A stretch of DNA of 64,000 bases, taken from contig JABYQS010000071.1 in assembly GCA_022592435.1 (NCBI GenBank), positions 62,001-126,000 of the forward strand, given 5' to 3'. Below the pieces are notes generated by a model, which was not told the origin of the DNA, ran no database searches, and worked only from the letters and a program-made list of their open reading frames with translations. The stretch is from Cerioporus squamosus (Eukaryota > Basidiomycota > Agaricomycetes > Polyporales > Polyporaceae). The translations under genes were made by a program, and so were the position numbers. This document shows positions 32,173 through 42,580 of the stretch, piece after piece (the stretch's first letter is position 1; every line of letters starts with the position of its first letter).

Positions 32173-35100
32173 CTAAGAAAGACCCATATTACGAGAGAAG
32201 CCCTCGTGCTTCTCCCTCGCGAGTGCCTTGGTGAGAATGTCCGCGACCTGGTCGGCCGTTGGTACATACTCGGCGCGGATCCGCTGCTCCTCGATCTCAT
32301 CTCTTATGAAATGATGACAAACCACGATGTGCTTCGTCCAATCATGGAACATTGAGTGCTTTCCAAGGGCCATCACAGACTGGTTGTCGACAAGCAGCAG
32401 AGTGCCGGGGCCACCAGGAGTGTCGTGAGTCGAGCCGAAGATCTCGGACAGGAAGGTCCGAATCCAGAGGGCCTCCTTGGTTGCAGAAGCCATGGCGACG
32501 TACTCGGCTTCGGTGCTCGACTGAGCCACCGACGTCTGCTTCTTTGACTGCCAGCTGACAGCTGCATTAGAAAGAAGGAAGACATACCCTACAATCATTG
32601 ACATTGCCGGCCCAGTCCGCATCGACAAAGCCCAGCAGCGCTTTATTCTCAGGACAGGAAGAACTGCCGTCGAACACGAGCGCGCAGTCAGTCGTTCCAC
32701 GCAGGTACCTGTAGACACACATGAGAGTGGTCCAGTGCTCCTTGCCAGGGCAAGCAGTGTGCTTGCTCAAGGCGCCCACTGTAAAACGCGAGGTCAGGGC
32801 GAGTTCCGAGCATGACATACATGAGGGAACCCAAAGCACTCTGATACGCTTTCTCATCGACTTCGGGGGCGTTGAGCTTAATAAGCTTTTGGTTGGCAGC
32901 CATAGGTGTCGAGACTGGGCGACAGTCGGCCATGCCGTGGGTGGCGAGGATGTCCTCGATGTACTTGCGTTGGGAGAGGGTGATCGTCCGTCGAGCAGGA
33001 TCGCGCAGGATCTCCATGCCGAGGATCCAGTGTGCTCGACCAAGGTCCTTCATCTCGTAAGGGACCCCGAGCTTGTCCTTGATGCGTTCCACAGTTGCCT
33101 CATCCTTGGCAAAGAGGAGCATATCGTTGACATAGACTGCGACAATTGTGAGCTCGCCGTTCTCGTCCCGCTTGAAGAAGACACCATGGTCGGCATTGCT
33201 TCGAGTGTACCCGAGGTCCTCGAAGAGCTCCTGCAGCTTCTTGTACCACTCGCGGCTGGCCTGCTTCAACCCATAGAGCGACTTCCAGAGCTTCCAGACG
33301 GTCATCTTGTCGACGTCCTTGTGGAAACCAGGAGGGCACTCCATGTAGATCTCCTCCTCAAGATCACCGTTGAGGAACGCCAACTTGATGTCCATATGGT
33401 GGATCTCGAGGTCATACTTGGCAGCAAGGGCGAGGAGAAGTTGGATGCTCGAGAACTTGGTGACAGGGGTGAAGGTCTCCGAGTAGTCGACACCTTCGAC
33501 CTGGGTGAAGCCTTTGGCGACCAACCGGGCCTTGTACTTGAGGATCTCGCCATGGGGACCGTGCTTGATCTTGAAGACCCACTTGCAGTTGACGACCTTG
33601 CAGTTCCGAGGCTGCTCGACCTCATCGTAGAGCTCCGCTTTGGCAAACAAGAGGAGCTCCTCGGCACACGCCGCCTTCCACTGTTCAGCGTCAGGGCGGG
33701 CGAGCAACACACCTCTGGAGCTGGAATCGGCTGGGGATACAGACTTGGGATGTGAGAGGATGGGACATGACGGCGCTCGGGCTCGTCGTGCGCAGGAGGA
33801 GGAGGAGGAGGGACAGCCAGGGCATCCTCCTCATCCTTGACGACAGCCAGTTGCGGTACCGGATTGTCACCTTCATCAGGCACTTCCTCGACCGTGACAC
33901 GGCAAGGATGTGGCGCCGGGCTGGATGGCGCGTCGGGGAGCTGAGAGCTCGACCTGGGCAACTTGTGGTGCAGCCCGATCAGTTCCACTGATCTCCGAAG
34001 GGAAGACCGGCTCCGTGTTGACGACGATCCAGGTCGGCATGCTGTCCGGGTTGCCCTCGTCGAAAACAATGTCCCGCAACTCAATGATCCTGCCCATAGG
34101 ACGATGCAGGAGTTGGTACGCCCGCTTCTGCTCACAGTACCCCAGGAGGATGCACTCGATCGACTTGGCGTTAAACTTGGAGCGCTTCTTGTCAGGGATG
34201 TGGACGTAGGCCTTGCAACCGAAAGGACGGATGTACGCGACTGAGGGCTTGATGCCGGTGTAGGCCTCGTGTGGAGTGATGTCGCCGTCGCCGTCGAGTG
34301 CCCGAGTTAGTGTCCGGTTGAGGATGTGTGCGGAGTACTGTGATGCCTCGGCCCAGTACGTCTTTGGCAGCCCCGACTCCTTGAGCATGCAGGTAGCCAT
34401 CTCCTGGATCGTCCTGTTCGCCCGCTCTGCAATCCTGTTCTCCTGAGGGGTGTCTGGGTTGGTCATGTTGTGATGGATGCCCTGCCGTTTGCAGATCTCG
34501 ACCACCTCCTTGTTGTCATACTCTCCGCCGCCGTCTGACCACAGGATGTTGACCGGTTGGCCGACCAGGACTTCAACGCGGTTGATGTGCGCGTCGAGTG
34601 TTGCTGGCTGATCCGACTTGGCCTTGAGAGGATAGACAGTGATGTTGCGGGAGTGTTGATTGATGTAGGTGTCGAGGTACTTCTCCCCGAAGGGAGATTG
34701 CGTGGGGGACTCCATGAGATCCGAACTGATACGATAGTTCGGGCAAGGGGCGGACGAGCTCGAGACCTTCGGGATGGGGTTGCAAGTCTGCTTCCCCGCA
34801 AGGCATGTCCCGCAGGGCTTCTTGGGAGGCTTCGACTCGCCAATAATGGACATGCCTTCCACCATCCCCTTCCGCACCATGCGGAGTACTGCGTCAATGC
34901 TCAGATGAGTGAGACGGCTATGCCAAGTGTCGACTGTGGCCTTTGACTCGTTCACGACAAATGCCGCGAGGACCTCCAGTGTCGGGCCAGGGTCGTATGA
35001 GTCAGTGAGTGAGCCAGGCTCGAGCGATGCGACATGGGCATGCTCGGGGCTTGCAGCGGTCCCCTTGAGGATGTAGAGGCTGTCCTGGAGGGATGCCGTG

Positions 35101-36413
35101 CCGATGATGGAGTTGTCGCTGTCGCTGATGATGCGGCAGCTGTTCTCGACGAACTTGATCGTGTATCCGCTGGTCGCAAGCCGAGAGACTGAGAGGAGAT
35201 TGCTGTGGAGTTCCGGGACATGGAAGACGTGGGAGACAAGGACGGGAGTGTCGCTGTCGTCGAGGTCGAGGTACATGGAACCCGAGCCGACCGCCAGGAT
35301 GTAGCAGTTGTCTCCTAACCAGACGCGCTTCGGCTCCGGGAGCTCGCAGTAGGTCGAGAATTTGCTGTGCTGCGAGGACATGTGGGCCGACACACCTGAG
35401 TCAACGATCCAGCGCGAGAGGAGACGGTCCTGGTTCGCCTGGATGGTGTCCGTGACGAAGATCCGCAGGACTGGCTCCATGCGGATGTTTGCGACCTTCG
35501 CGTTCAAGTCACCGGACTTGTTCGCGTTCCCCGCATCGTTCTTCTGCTTTGCCTCCAGCTCGGCCTTGAGCTTGCGACACTCGTCCTTCTTGTGGCTGAG
35601 CTTCTTGCAATGGGCACACTTCGGCTTGTCCTTTGCGTGCTTCTTGTCGCCCTTCGACTCCGACTTGAAACCGGGCTTGAACAATGTCCGCCCCAGGAGA
35701 GCGGCATGCCTCTCCTGGTTGTGAAGCATCTTCTCATGCTCAAGGACGGATGCTACAACCTTATCGGTCGTAAGTGTCGTGTCAGAGGACATGAGGATCG
35801 CGCGGAGGGTCGCGTAACTGGGAGGGAGCAAGATAACCATCGCGATCGTGACAAGCGCATCATCGAGGTTCTGCCTGAGGGAGGAGAGGAGGTGCTTCTT
35901 GTGTAGCATCGCATCCAACTGGGGATGGAGTGGGGACTCGTCGGAGAGCGTCTTGCGGCAGAGCTCACCAATCAATGAAGCAACCATCTGCTTACCCTTT
36001 TCCTCGTATGTCACCAGCAGCTTATCCCACACATCCTTCGCCGTCGCCAGGTGCATCACACCATTGAGCGGCTCGTCCTCAAGCGTGAGTGTGATCTGGG
36101 TCACGGTGTCCACGTCTCGACTGAGCCAATTGGAGTAGCCGACGGCATCAACAGATTCGTCGGGGGCATTCTCTGTTCCTGAGACAATGTTCCATAGTCC
36201 GCGCGTCATGAGGACATGAGAAATCCGGAACTTCCATGTCAAAAATTTTGACCCATTGTTTTTGAGGAACTGGATGTCATGCAAACGGCTTGATCCTGTG
36301 CGTACCGTAGCTGTAGTAGCCAAGAGCGAAACGGGGTTGGCTGTGGACGAAGCCGTGGTGGCTGTCGCCGCGGAAGCCTGGGTGTTTGGATCCGGAGTGG
36401 GTGTGGGTGACAT
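32173..36413 (-). pseudogene. Copia 1 Gag-Pol polyprotein, frameshifted
   Basis: The first ORF (36413 to 33876, 845 codons) holds Gag with a zinc knuckle (CAHCKKLSHKKDEC near residue 270), protease (WIVDSGVSAHMSS near 334), a GAG pre-integrase region, and integrase (ILWSDGGGEYDNKEV; ENRIAERANRTI). It closes early near 33876. The frame then shifts twice to reach RT, open from 33710 (HHMDIKLAFLNGDLEEEIYM; YGLKQASREW). The RT box reads VAVYVNDMLLF where YVDD is expected. It shifts again near 32790 and near 32590 before RNase H (SYVFLLSNAAVSWQSKKQTS pattern; QSSTEAEYVAMASATKEALW), which ends at 32173. At least four frame breaks plus the Asp-to-Asn change make this dead. Confidence 0.9.
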
Positions 36414-36530
36414 GGAAAATAGCCGAGGAGTGTGTGACTAGGAAGCAGAGAGGGGAGCAGCGAAGGAGTGAGGTAGAAGCGAGTGATATGAGCTGAGAGA
36501 CTGAGTTTCTGTCGGTTAGAGCATCCCGAC

Positions 36531-36543
36531 AGGGCTCATAACC
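36531..36543 (-). other. Copia 1 primer binding site, half-tRNA type
   Basis: On the minus strand directly after the LTR the sequence is GGTTATGAGCCCT. It is complementary to the anticodon stem-loop of initiator tRNA-Met (GGGCTCATAACC), not to its 3' end. Use of a cleaved half tRNA as primer is established for Drosophila copia and yeast Ty5. Confidence 0.75.
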
Positions 36544-36733
36544 TGTTGTGAGTAGTGCGGCAGCGTCTAGAAGAGGAGAATACTCAGTCTGTGCACGCAG
36601 TAGTGTGAACAGCTGAGGAGAGCGTAGCGAAAAACATCCAAGGTGTATGGTACGCGATTATGTAAGCTAAGCTAGCGCTAACGAACGACTACAGTAAGTC
36701 GATGTCTGATGACTCTCTACTTTACATTCAACA
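36544..36733 (-). repeat. Copia 1 5' LTR, 190 bp
   Basis: Same TGTTGTGAGTAG start and TTCAACA end as the 3' LTR, with scattered substitutions. Transcription of the element would start here on the minus strand. It is shorter than the partner LTR by about 110 bp. Confidence 0.9.
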
Positions 36734-36827
36734 GAAACGAGCCCTCATCAGCGCATTCAGGACGGAGGGTCCTGTATGTGATGGCGACGTAGTGGTGAAT
36801 GGCCCAGATGGTGGTGTTGTGCTCTCT

Positions 36828-37157
36828 GGCTCAGCTCGAGCTCGGCTTGGCCTGAGCCGGAGCCTGCTGGTGGTGGGTAGCACCTCTGACAGGGCTTGAA
36901 AGGGGCCTGCTTAGACTGCTCTGGGAGTTCCTGTGGGGGTTGGATTGTGAGTAACACATGTGGGGAGGTCGTCCGAGCAATACTCACCTTGTTTACAGGT
37001 CACTCTCTGACCCAGATTGACCAGCCAAGGCTCCACTCTCCGGTATGCCTCCAGTGCTATGGAGCCCAAGCTCAAGAGCTCGGCTCGAGCCTGGGAGGTC
37101 GCTGGCCGAGCCGTCAGGCTCCCAAAGCCATCTCAAGAGCCCGGCCCAGCTCAGCCT
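36828..37157. mobile_element. Truncated relative of the hAT-type MITE, cut by copia 2
   Basis: Near 37105-37155 the order GAGCCGTCAGGCTCCCAAAG, then AGCCCGGCCC, matches the right arm of the 29152-29757 element (GAGCCGTCAGGCCGTCCAAA, AGCCCGGC). Near 36829 GCTCAGCTCGAGCTCGGCTT matches its left arm style. The LTR of copia 2 starts at 37158, before the terminal TIR, so the element was interrupted. The missing end is not found on the other side of copia 2. Confidence 0.6.
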
Positions 37158-37757
37158 TGATGAAGTCTGAACCTGTGAAGGCAAGTCGCAACGACTAGCA
37201 GACGAGTGGACAACACGAGTCCTCAGTCAGTAGAGCAAAAGACTAATAGCATAGACACAAGTACCTAGCAGACGAGTGGACAACACGAGCTACAAAGTAC
37301 TTGTAAGTAAAGCATAAGTAAGCATAGGTAGGCGAGTACTTACTCCTCAGTCAGTAGAGCAAAAGACTGAGGAGACGAAGCCCAAGAGTCCCTCCTTATA
37401 TACTGTGTCTGGAGTAGCATGAGTAAGCGACAGAAAGGAGAGCATAATGCTGTCTGAGTCAGAACGAGTAGGGATGACTCAGACAATGACGAAGGATGAC
37501 GAAGATACGACAAATACAAGGTCACAAGGGCATGTCTAGTACAGCCCAGAGATATCTAGAAAGAACTAGAAAGGTCCGGAGCGTTGCAGAACGCACTGGA
37601 ATGGACTGGAAACAAAGAGAAGCCAGGTAACCACATGGTTTCGTACAACGTACCCTAAAAGGAAAGGAAGAAGCATAGCCTAAGATCTAATCGTAAGAGG
37701 CTGTGCCCATAGCGCCTAATGCGCAACTAATGTCCATAGTCTATAGTAAGTTCAACA
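37158..37757 (-). repeat. Copia 2 3' LTR, 600 bp
   Basis: TGATGAAG start, TTCAACA end. Contains two internal direct repeats: TAGCAGACGAGTGGACAACA (37196 and 37267) and CCTCAGTCAGTAGAGCAAAA (37220 and 37347). It matches 43103-43702 base for base as far as I compared. Confidence 0.92.
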
Positions 37758-37768
37758 CTCCCACTCGT

Positions 37769-40700
37769 TCAAGACGCGGAGGTAACGAGACCCGAATTTG
37801 CCACGAAGTACTCCATGACGTGCAGTGAAGCATTCTTGGTCAACGGATCTGCCAGATTCTCCTCACTAGGAATAGCATAGATGTCCATGTTTGGAGTCTC
37901 GGCATATTCGCGTACGAAGTGGTAGTGCGTCTCGACGTGCTTACAACGCCGGTCGACGGCTGGGTTCAACGCAAGGTGAATAGCGCCATGGTTGTCGACA
38001 CACATCGGCGTAGCCGAGCCCATGTCATCCCCTAACTCATCGCCAAACGTCCTAAGCCACATCATCTGACGAGCAGTGTCTGAAGCCGCCTTGTACTCTG
38101 CCTCAGTGGACGAGAGAGAGATGGTCTGTTGACGTCGAGATGCCCAAGACACGGCACCTCCTGCCATCAGGAAGACGAAAGCGGTCTGCGAATGCTGATC
38201 GTCGCGATCTTCTGCCCAGTCTGAATCGGAATACGCGATCAGGCCAGCATTAGATGCACCGTCATATCGTAGGCGATAATGCGATGTACCCCGGAGATAC
38301 CGTAAGACATAGAGAAGTCTATCAAGGTGATCGTCGGCAGGGTTCGCACTGTACTTGCCAAGACGGTTGATGGCATACGAGATATCTGGTCGCGTCCCAA
38401 GACAGGCATAGAGAAGACTGCCCATCAAGCTCTGGAAACGCTGACGCAACTTCGCCGGTGCTTCTGCGGTAGCAGCTTCGATAACTGCACCAGCAGGGAG
38501 AGGAGTACGCGCAGGCTTGCAGCTGGCCATCTGATAATTCTCGAGAATGGCCTCGATGTACTCTTCCTGGTCAATGTCAAGTGTCCGTGAGAGACGATCT
38601 CGACGTATACGAAGACCAAGGAATCGCTGAATAGGACCCAAGTCCGTCATCTTATACTGCTTGCCAAGCGCCTTCTTGACCTTGTCGATATGCCCTCGAC
38701 TGTCACCCATGAGAAGTAGGTCGTCGACATAGAGGACAATGATCGTGACACGGTCTGGGTCTGAATCCCCCCCTTGTCGGCGATATACATAGACTCTGGC
38801 ATCAGAGTATGTCCGAACAAATCCCTGTCCGATGAGCAATTCGTGAATCTTCTTGTTCCATTGGCGAGAGGCTTGCTTAAGACCGTAGATGGCCTTCTTA
38901 AGCAGACAAACATAGTCCTCTTTGCCTTTCACGACCCAGCCCTCGGGTTGTTCCATGTAGACCTCCTCGTCCAAGTCCCCGTTGAGGAACGCAGTCTTAA
39001 CGTCCATCGCATCGATCTCCCAGTCCTCTAGGGCAGCGTGCGCCAAGAGATACCGGATAGACTCAAATCGAGCGACAGGAGAGAAAGTTTCGTGGTAGTC
39101 CTTCCCGTAGACTTGCGTAAAGCCTCGTGCAACCAGACGTGCTTTGTAGCGACCGTCTGATTTACGATCATAGACCCAGCGACATGAGACAATGGATCGG
39201 TCCTTAGGACGAGGAACCAAGACCCAAGTCTTGTTCGCCATGAGAGACTCATACTCCGAACGTTCAGCCGCAATCCAATGCTCACGATCTGGTGAAGCCA
39301 TGGCGTCCTTATGATGCTCAGGAATGCCAGACTTATACCGCGAATAGAAGAGAGAGGCTAGGATTGCTTCTGCTTCACGCTGATCACCATCCTTATCCGT
39401 ACGTGCATCTACTTGAGCGGGAGGTTCATCACCGTAGACGTTATCTCTGGTGTGACGTTCTGGCATCTTCCCCTTGTTCTCTCGAGGAGAGCGACGAGGA
39501 GGAGCGTTTCCACCCTCAGGTGGATGACGACGCCGTTGGTGACGAGGAGCTTGCGGATGAGGAGCAGGTGGTGGTTGCTCAGGCTGCTGCGGTTGCTGCG
39601 GCTCTGGAGCAGGTGGAGGAGCTGGAGCAGGGTCTGCAGGAGGAACGGGAGGAGGAACTGGAGGAGGAGCGTCATCTGAATCGTCGTCGAGACGATCAGG
39701 AACAGGAAGATCAGCATCACCGTTGGAAGGTTCCTCAGGTGGCTGATAATCAGGGAATGGACTGTCGTCGGGGGTAGCTCGACGAGTGCCGGTGTCCGCA
39801 CGTGCAGGAAATACGGTCTCATCGAAGATCACATCGCGAGATACTTCGACTTGATGGGTGGTCGAGTTCCATAGGCGATACCCCTTTGAACCCGGCTCAT
39901 AGCCCACAAACGTCCTCTCGACGGCCTTCTGGTCGAGCTTCCCTTGACGTTTGTCTTTCTGCACGTGTACGTAGGCTTTGCACCCAAACACCCGGAAGTA
40001 GGAGACGTCCGGCTTGCTGCCGGTCCAGATGGTGATGGGGCACTCCCACTTAAGTCGTCTCATCGGCTGACGGTTATAGATGTGAACGGCAGCATCAAGA
40101 GCGAGCTTCCAGAATCCATGAGAAAGGCCAGCAAAGTGGAGCATGCATAGAGCCTTCTCAGAGATCGTACGGATGAAGCGTTCAGCTCGTCCATTCTGCT
40201 GAGACGTTCCTGGCATCGTCTTATCGTGCTCAATCCCAAATTCACGAAGCATGGCTTGGAACGAGTCGGACATGTACTCCCCCCCTCGATCGGATCGTAC
40301 TTTCTTGATCTTGTGCTCCGTCTGGTTCTCAGCCCAAGACTTGAACTGTCTGAAGGCTTCCTCCTGATCAGACTTCCGCTTGAGAGCATAAACGGCAGCC
40401 AGACCGGAGCAGTCATCGACGAAGACACAGAAGTAGTTGAAGCCACCGATCGATGTGCCAAGAGGTCCTGCAATGTCCATGTGGACGAGAGCGAGAACGA
40501 CTGTAGCACGCTTCTCAGAAGGAGGGAAGGGACGATGAGTCATCTTGCCCTTCGCACAACCTTCGCAGGGTTTGTCAGAGGGAGGACCAATGCCGTCCAT
40601 GCCAGTGGTCGCATCAGGCAGACGCTTGACAGCTTCTTTGCCTGGATGACCCCATCGACGATGCACTAAGTCATGGTCGAGGACACGGGATGCAGCATCA

Positions 40701-42580
40701 AGATCGCCAGAATTCTTCTTCCCTTCGACGATGAGAGGGAAGAGATAAAGATTGATCATAGGGATATAGGTACCTTGAAGGACCTTTCGACCCTTGATCT
40801 CAACCGTCGAGCCGGAAGTGACTTGGCCCTTAGGCCTTGAGTCGAAGATGCTCATAAGTCCATCACCTTGATAGATGAACGAACCCTTGCGCTCAATCAT
40901 CCCAGTGGAGAAGAGTCGCTGCTCGCCCGCTGCAGGGATATAGCAGACGTCATTGAGAGTGACTTTGACTCGCTCTCCATCCACCAGGGAGTATCCCACA
41001 ATTGTACCTTCACCGAGACAGGCAATCTGACCCGCTTGACCATCCTGAGCAGTCCTGAAGTACTTAGGTTGCGCGTACTCACGATAGTTGGTGAAGTCAG
41101 ACATGATTCCGGTGACATGTGACGATGCACCAGAATCCATGAGCCAGATTGTCTCGACGCGTCCCTCAGCAGCATCAGCTGCGCTGTAGAAAGAAACGGA
41201 GAGCTCGTTCGCGATGTTCGCTACAGGTACAAGAGAGGAGATAGTAGAGATAGTATGCACGTGGTTATGTCCGTTCGAATTCCCATTGCCTTTGCCAGCC
41301 TCGTTACCACCCTTGCCAGAGTCCTTGCTCTTCTTCTTGTTCCGCGGGTTCTTCTCCGGGAACTTCTTGTAGCAGTTAGAAGAGTCATGGTTGTCCTTGC
41401 CGCAGTGGGTGCAAGGAGGTCTAGGTCTCGGCTTCGGCTTCGAGATCTTGTGCGCCTGACCAATCGACGTCCCACGCAAGGAGTCCTCAAGCTTGAGCTT
41501 GGGCTTGACCGTCTCGAGGGTTAGGTCAGACTCCTTGGTAGTGTGTAGGATGGTGGAGATCGCCGGTCGGTACGAGTCAGGCATCTTCGAGAAGAGCCAG
41601 AAGACCTTGATGTGGTTGGCGAGGGTGTTCGTGCTATTGGCCGTTAACTCATCTAGGAGCCCAATGAAGGTCTGCACCTGGTCGACGATTGACTTGCTCT
41701 CGTCAAACCGAGGGTAGTTAAGAAGATGTTCGAACCGGGAGAAGGAGTACCCATTGTCCGACTTCTCGTACGTAGCCTTCAAGGCGTCCCAGATCTCCTT
41801 AGCGGTATTCTTCCCTTCGAAGCACTTGGACACCTCAGCACTAGTCTTGTACATGAGGATACCTTGCGCCCGATTGTCCGTCTTTCCCCAGGCCTTCACT
41901 TCTTCGGCATTTCTGCCATCAGTAGCTGGAGTAGGACGTGCAACACTCCCACTGACAACATCCCAAGCATCAATCATCATCAGATAACTCTTCATCTGAC
42001 GAGCCCACTCCTTGTATCCTTCCTGACCTCTGAGTTGAGGCAGGGTCTTCTCGAGACCAGCTTCCGACATCGCAAAGAGATACGAGTAGTCAGTCGGTTC
42101 TGATGTGTTATCGAGAAGAGGTGGTAGTGCAGGAAGTGTTACGACTGGAGTTGGTGGAGCGGATGGGATCGGTGTAGGATAGGGAGTGTCTGAAGGTGCA
42201 GGGAGAGGAATAGAATCTGGAGACGGAGATGGGAGAGTGACAGGAAGAACTTCAGGAGATGGAAGAACTTCTTCGACCGGTAGAACAGGAGATTGAGCAG
42301 GAGGGAGTTGTGGTGATGGAGGATGACTGTCTTCTTCAGATGAGTCGACTGAGACTGGAGTGATAGGTCTACAGTGCTGTCCTTCAACTGGTTCAACCAG
42401 AAGACGATGTTCAGGAACGTTGTCTGGTTTGACAACTTCTACAAAGCGGTTTGGACAAGGTTGTCGATCGCAGTGGAAGTACTCCCGATCTTCTTCGGAC
42501 CAGAAGAGGTCACGTTGTTGTCTGATGTGATACCGGTGGTAGAGATGACTGCAGTCGTAGACATCTGAGTCAGAATCCAC
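37769..42580 (-). CDS. Copia 2 Gag-Pol polyprotein, 1603 aa, intact
   Basis: One frame from ATG at 42580 to the stop at 37769. Residues 1-170 form an unusual acidic and Pro-rich leader with HCDRQPCPNRF. Gag follows from about MSEAGLEKTLPQLRG. Zinc knuckle CTHCGKDNHDSSNC lies at about 388-401, protease WLMDSGASSHVTG near 480, and pre-integrase HRRWGHPGKEAV near 650. Integrase has VHMDIAGPLG near 700, VRSDRGGEYM near 767 and QQNGRAERFIRT near 800. RT has AMDVKTAFLNGDLDEEVYME and an intact catalytic box IIVLYVDDLLLMG near 1287. RNase H has SSTEAEYKAASDTARQMMWL near 1500. All the catalytic residues I can check by eye are present, so it may be autonomous. Gag and Pol are fused in a single frame, as in copia. 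Confidence 0.95.
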   Translation of the reverse strand: MDSDSDVYDCSHLYHRYHIRQQRDLFWSEEDREYFHCDRQPCPNRFVEVVKPDNVPEHRLLVEPVEGQHCRPITPVSVDSSEEDSHPPSPQLPPAQSPVLPVEEVLPSPEVLPVTLPSPSPDSIPLPAPSDTPYPTPIPSAPPTPVVTLPALPPLLDNTSEPTDYSYLFAMSEAGLEKTLPQLRGQEGYKEWARQMKSYLMMIDAWDVVSGSVARPTPATDGRNAEEVKAWGKTDNRAQGILMYKTSAEVSKCFEGKNTAKEIWDALKATYEKSDNGYSFSRFEHLLNYPRFDESKSIVDQVQTFIGLLDELTANSTNTLANHIKVFWLFSKMPDSYRPAISTILHTTKESDLTLETVKPKLKLEDSLRGTSIGQAHKISKPKPRPRPPCTHCGKDNHDSSNCYKKFPEKNPRNKKKSKDSGKGGNEAGKGNGNSNGHNHVHTISTISSLVPVANIANELSVSFYSAADAAEGRVETIWLMDSGASSHVTGIMSDFTNYREYAQPKYFRTAQDGQAGQIACLGEGTIVGYSLVDGERVKVTLNDVCYIPAAGEQRLFSTGMIERKGSFIYQGDGLMSIFDSRPKGQVTSGSTVEIKGRKVLQGTYIPMINLYLFPLIVEGKKNSGDLDAASRVLDHDLVHRRWGHPGKEAVKRLPDATTGMDGIGPPSDKPCEGCAKGKMTHRPFPPSEKRATVVLALVHMDIAGPLGTSIGGFNYFCVFVDDCSGLAAVYALKRKSDQEEAFRQFKSWAENQTEHKIKKVRSDRGGEYMSDSFQAMLREFGIEHDKTMPGTSQQNGRAERFIRTISEKALCMLHFAGLSHGFWKLALDAAVHIYNRQPMRRLKWECPITIWTGSKPDVSYFRVFGCKAYVHVQKDKRQGKLDQKAVERTFVGYEPGSKGYRLWNSTTHQVEVSRDVIFDETVFPARADTGTRRATPDDSPFPDYQPPEEPSNGDADLPVPDRLDDDSDDAPPPVPPPVPPADPAPAPPPAPEPQQPQQPEQPPPAPHPQAPRHQRRRHPPEGGNAPPRRSPRENKGKMPERHTRDNVYGDEPPAQVDARTDKDGDQREAEAILASLFYSRYKSGIPEHHKDAMASPDREHWIAAERSEYESLMANKTWVLVPRPKDRSIVSCRWVYDRKSDGRYKARLVARGFTQVYGKDYHETFSPVARFESIRYLLAHAALEDWEIDAMDVKTAFLNGDLDEEVYMEQPEGWVVKGKEDYVCLLKKAIYGLKQASRQWNKKIHELLIGQGFVRTYSDARVYVYRRQGGDSDPDRVTIIVLYVDDLLLMGDSRGHIDKVKKALGKQYKMTDLGPIQRFLGLRIRRDRLSRTLDIDQEEYIEAILENYQMASCKPARTPLPAGAVIEAATAEAPAKLRQRFQSLMGSLLYACLGTRPDISYAINRLGKYSANPADDHLDRLLYVLRYLRGTSHYRLRYDGASNAGLIAYSDSDWAEDRDDQHSQTAFVFLMAGGAVSWASRRQQTISLSSTEAEYKAASDTARQMMWLRTFGDELGDDMGSATPMCVDNHGAIHLALNPAVDRRCKHVETHYHFVREYAETPNMDIYAIPSEENLADPLTKNASLHVMEYFVANSGLVTSAS

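Larger units (their letters stand above)
31773..36733 (-). mobile_element. Ty1/copia LTR retrotransposon 1, complete but decayed
   Basis: Runs from TG at 31773 to CA at 36733, flanked by 5-bp duplications GAAAC (31768-31772 and 36734-36738), so both ends of one insertion are preserved. The element lies on the minus strand: 5' LTR 36544-36733, primer site 36531-36543, coding region 36413 to 32173, 3' LTR 31773-32073. Domain order Gag, protease, integrase, RT, RNase H is diagnostic of Pseudoviridae-type copia. The coding region has several frameshifts and a changed RT catalytic box, so it is not autonomous. Confidence 0.93.

Noticed and set aside
32721..33755. 344-codon plus-strand ORF
   Set aside because: Antisense shadow of the copia 1 reverse transcriptase on the minus strand.
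33302..34135. 277-codon minus-strand ORF
   Set aside because: Mostly a wrong frame of the copia 1 integrase-RT junction; only a short part is the true frame after a frameshift.
39292..39777. 161-codon plus-strand Glu-rich ORF
   Set aside because: Antisense of the Pro/Gln-rich linker in the copia 2 polyprotein.
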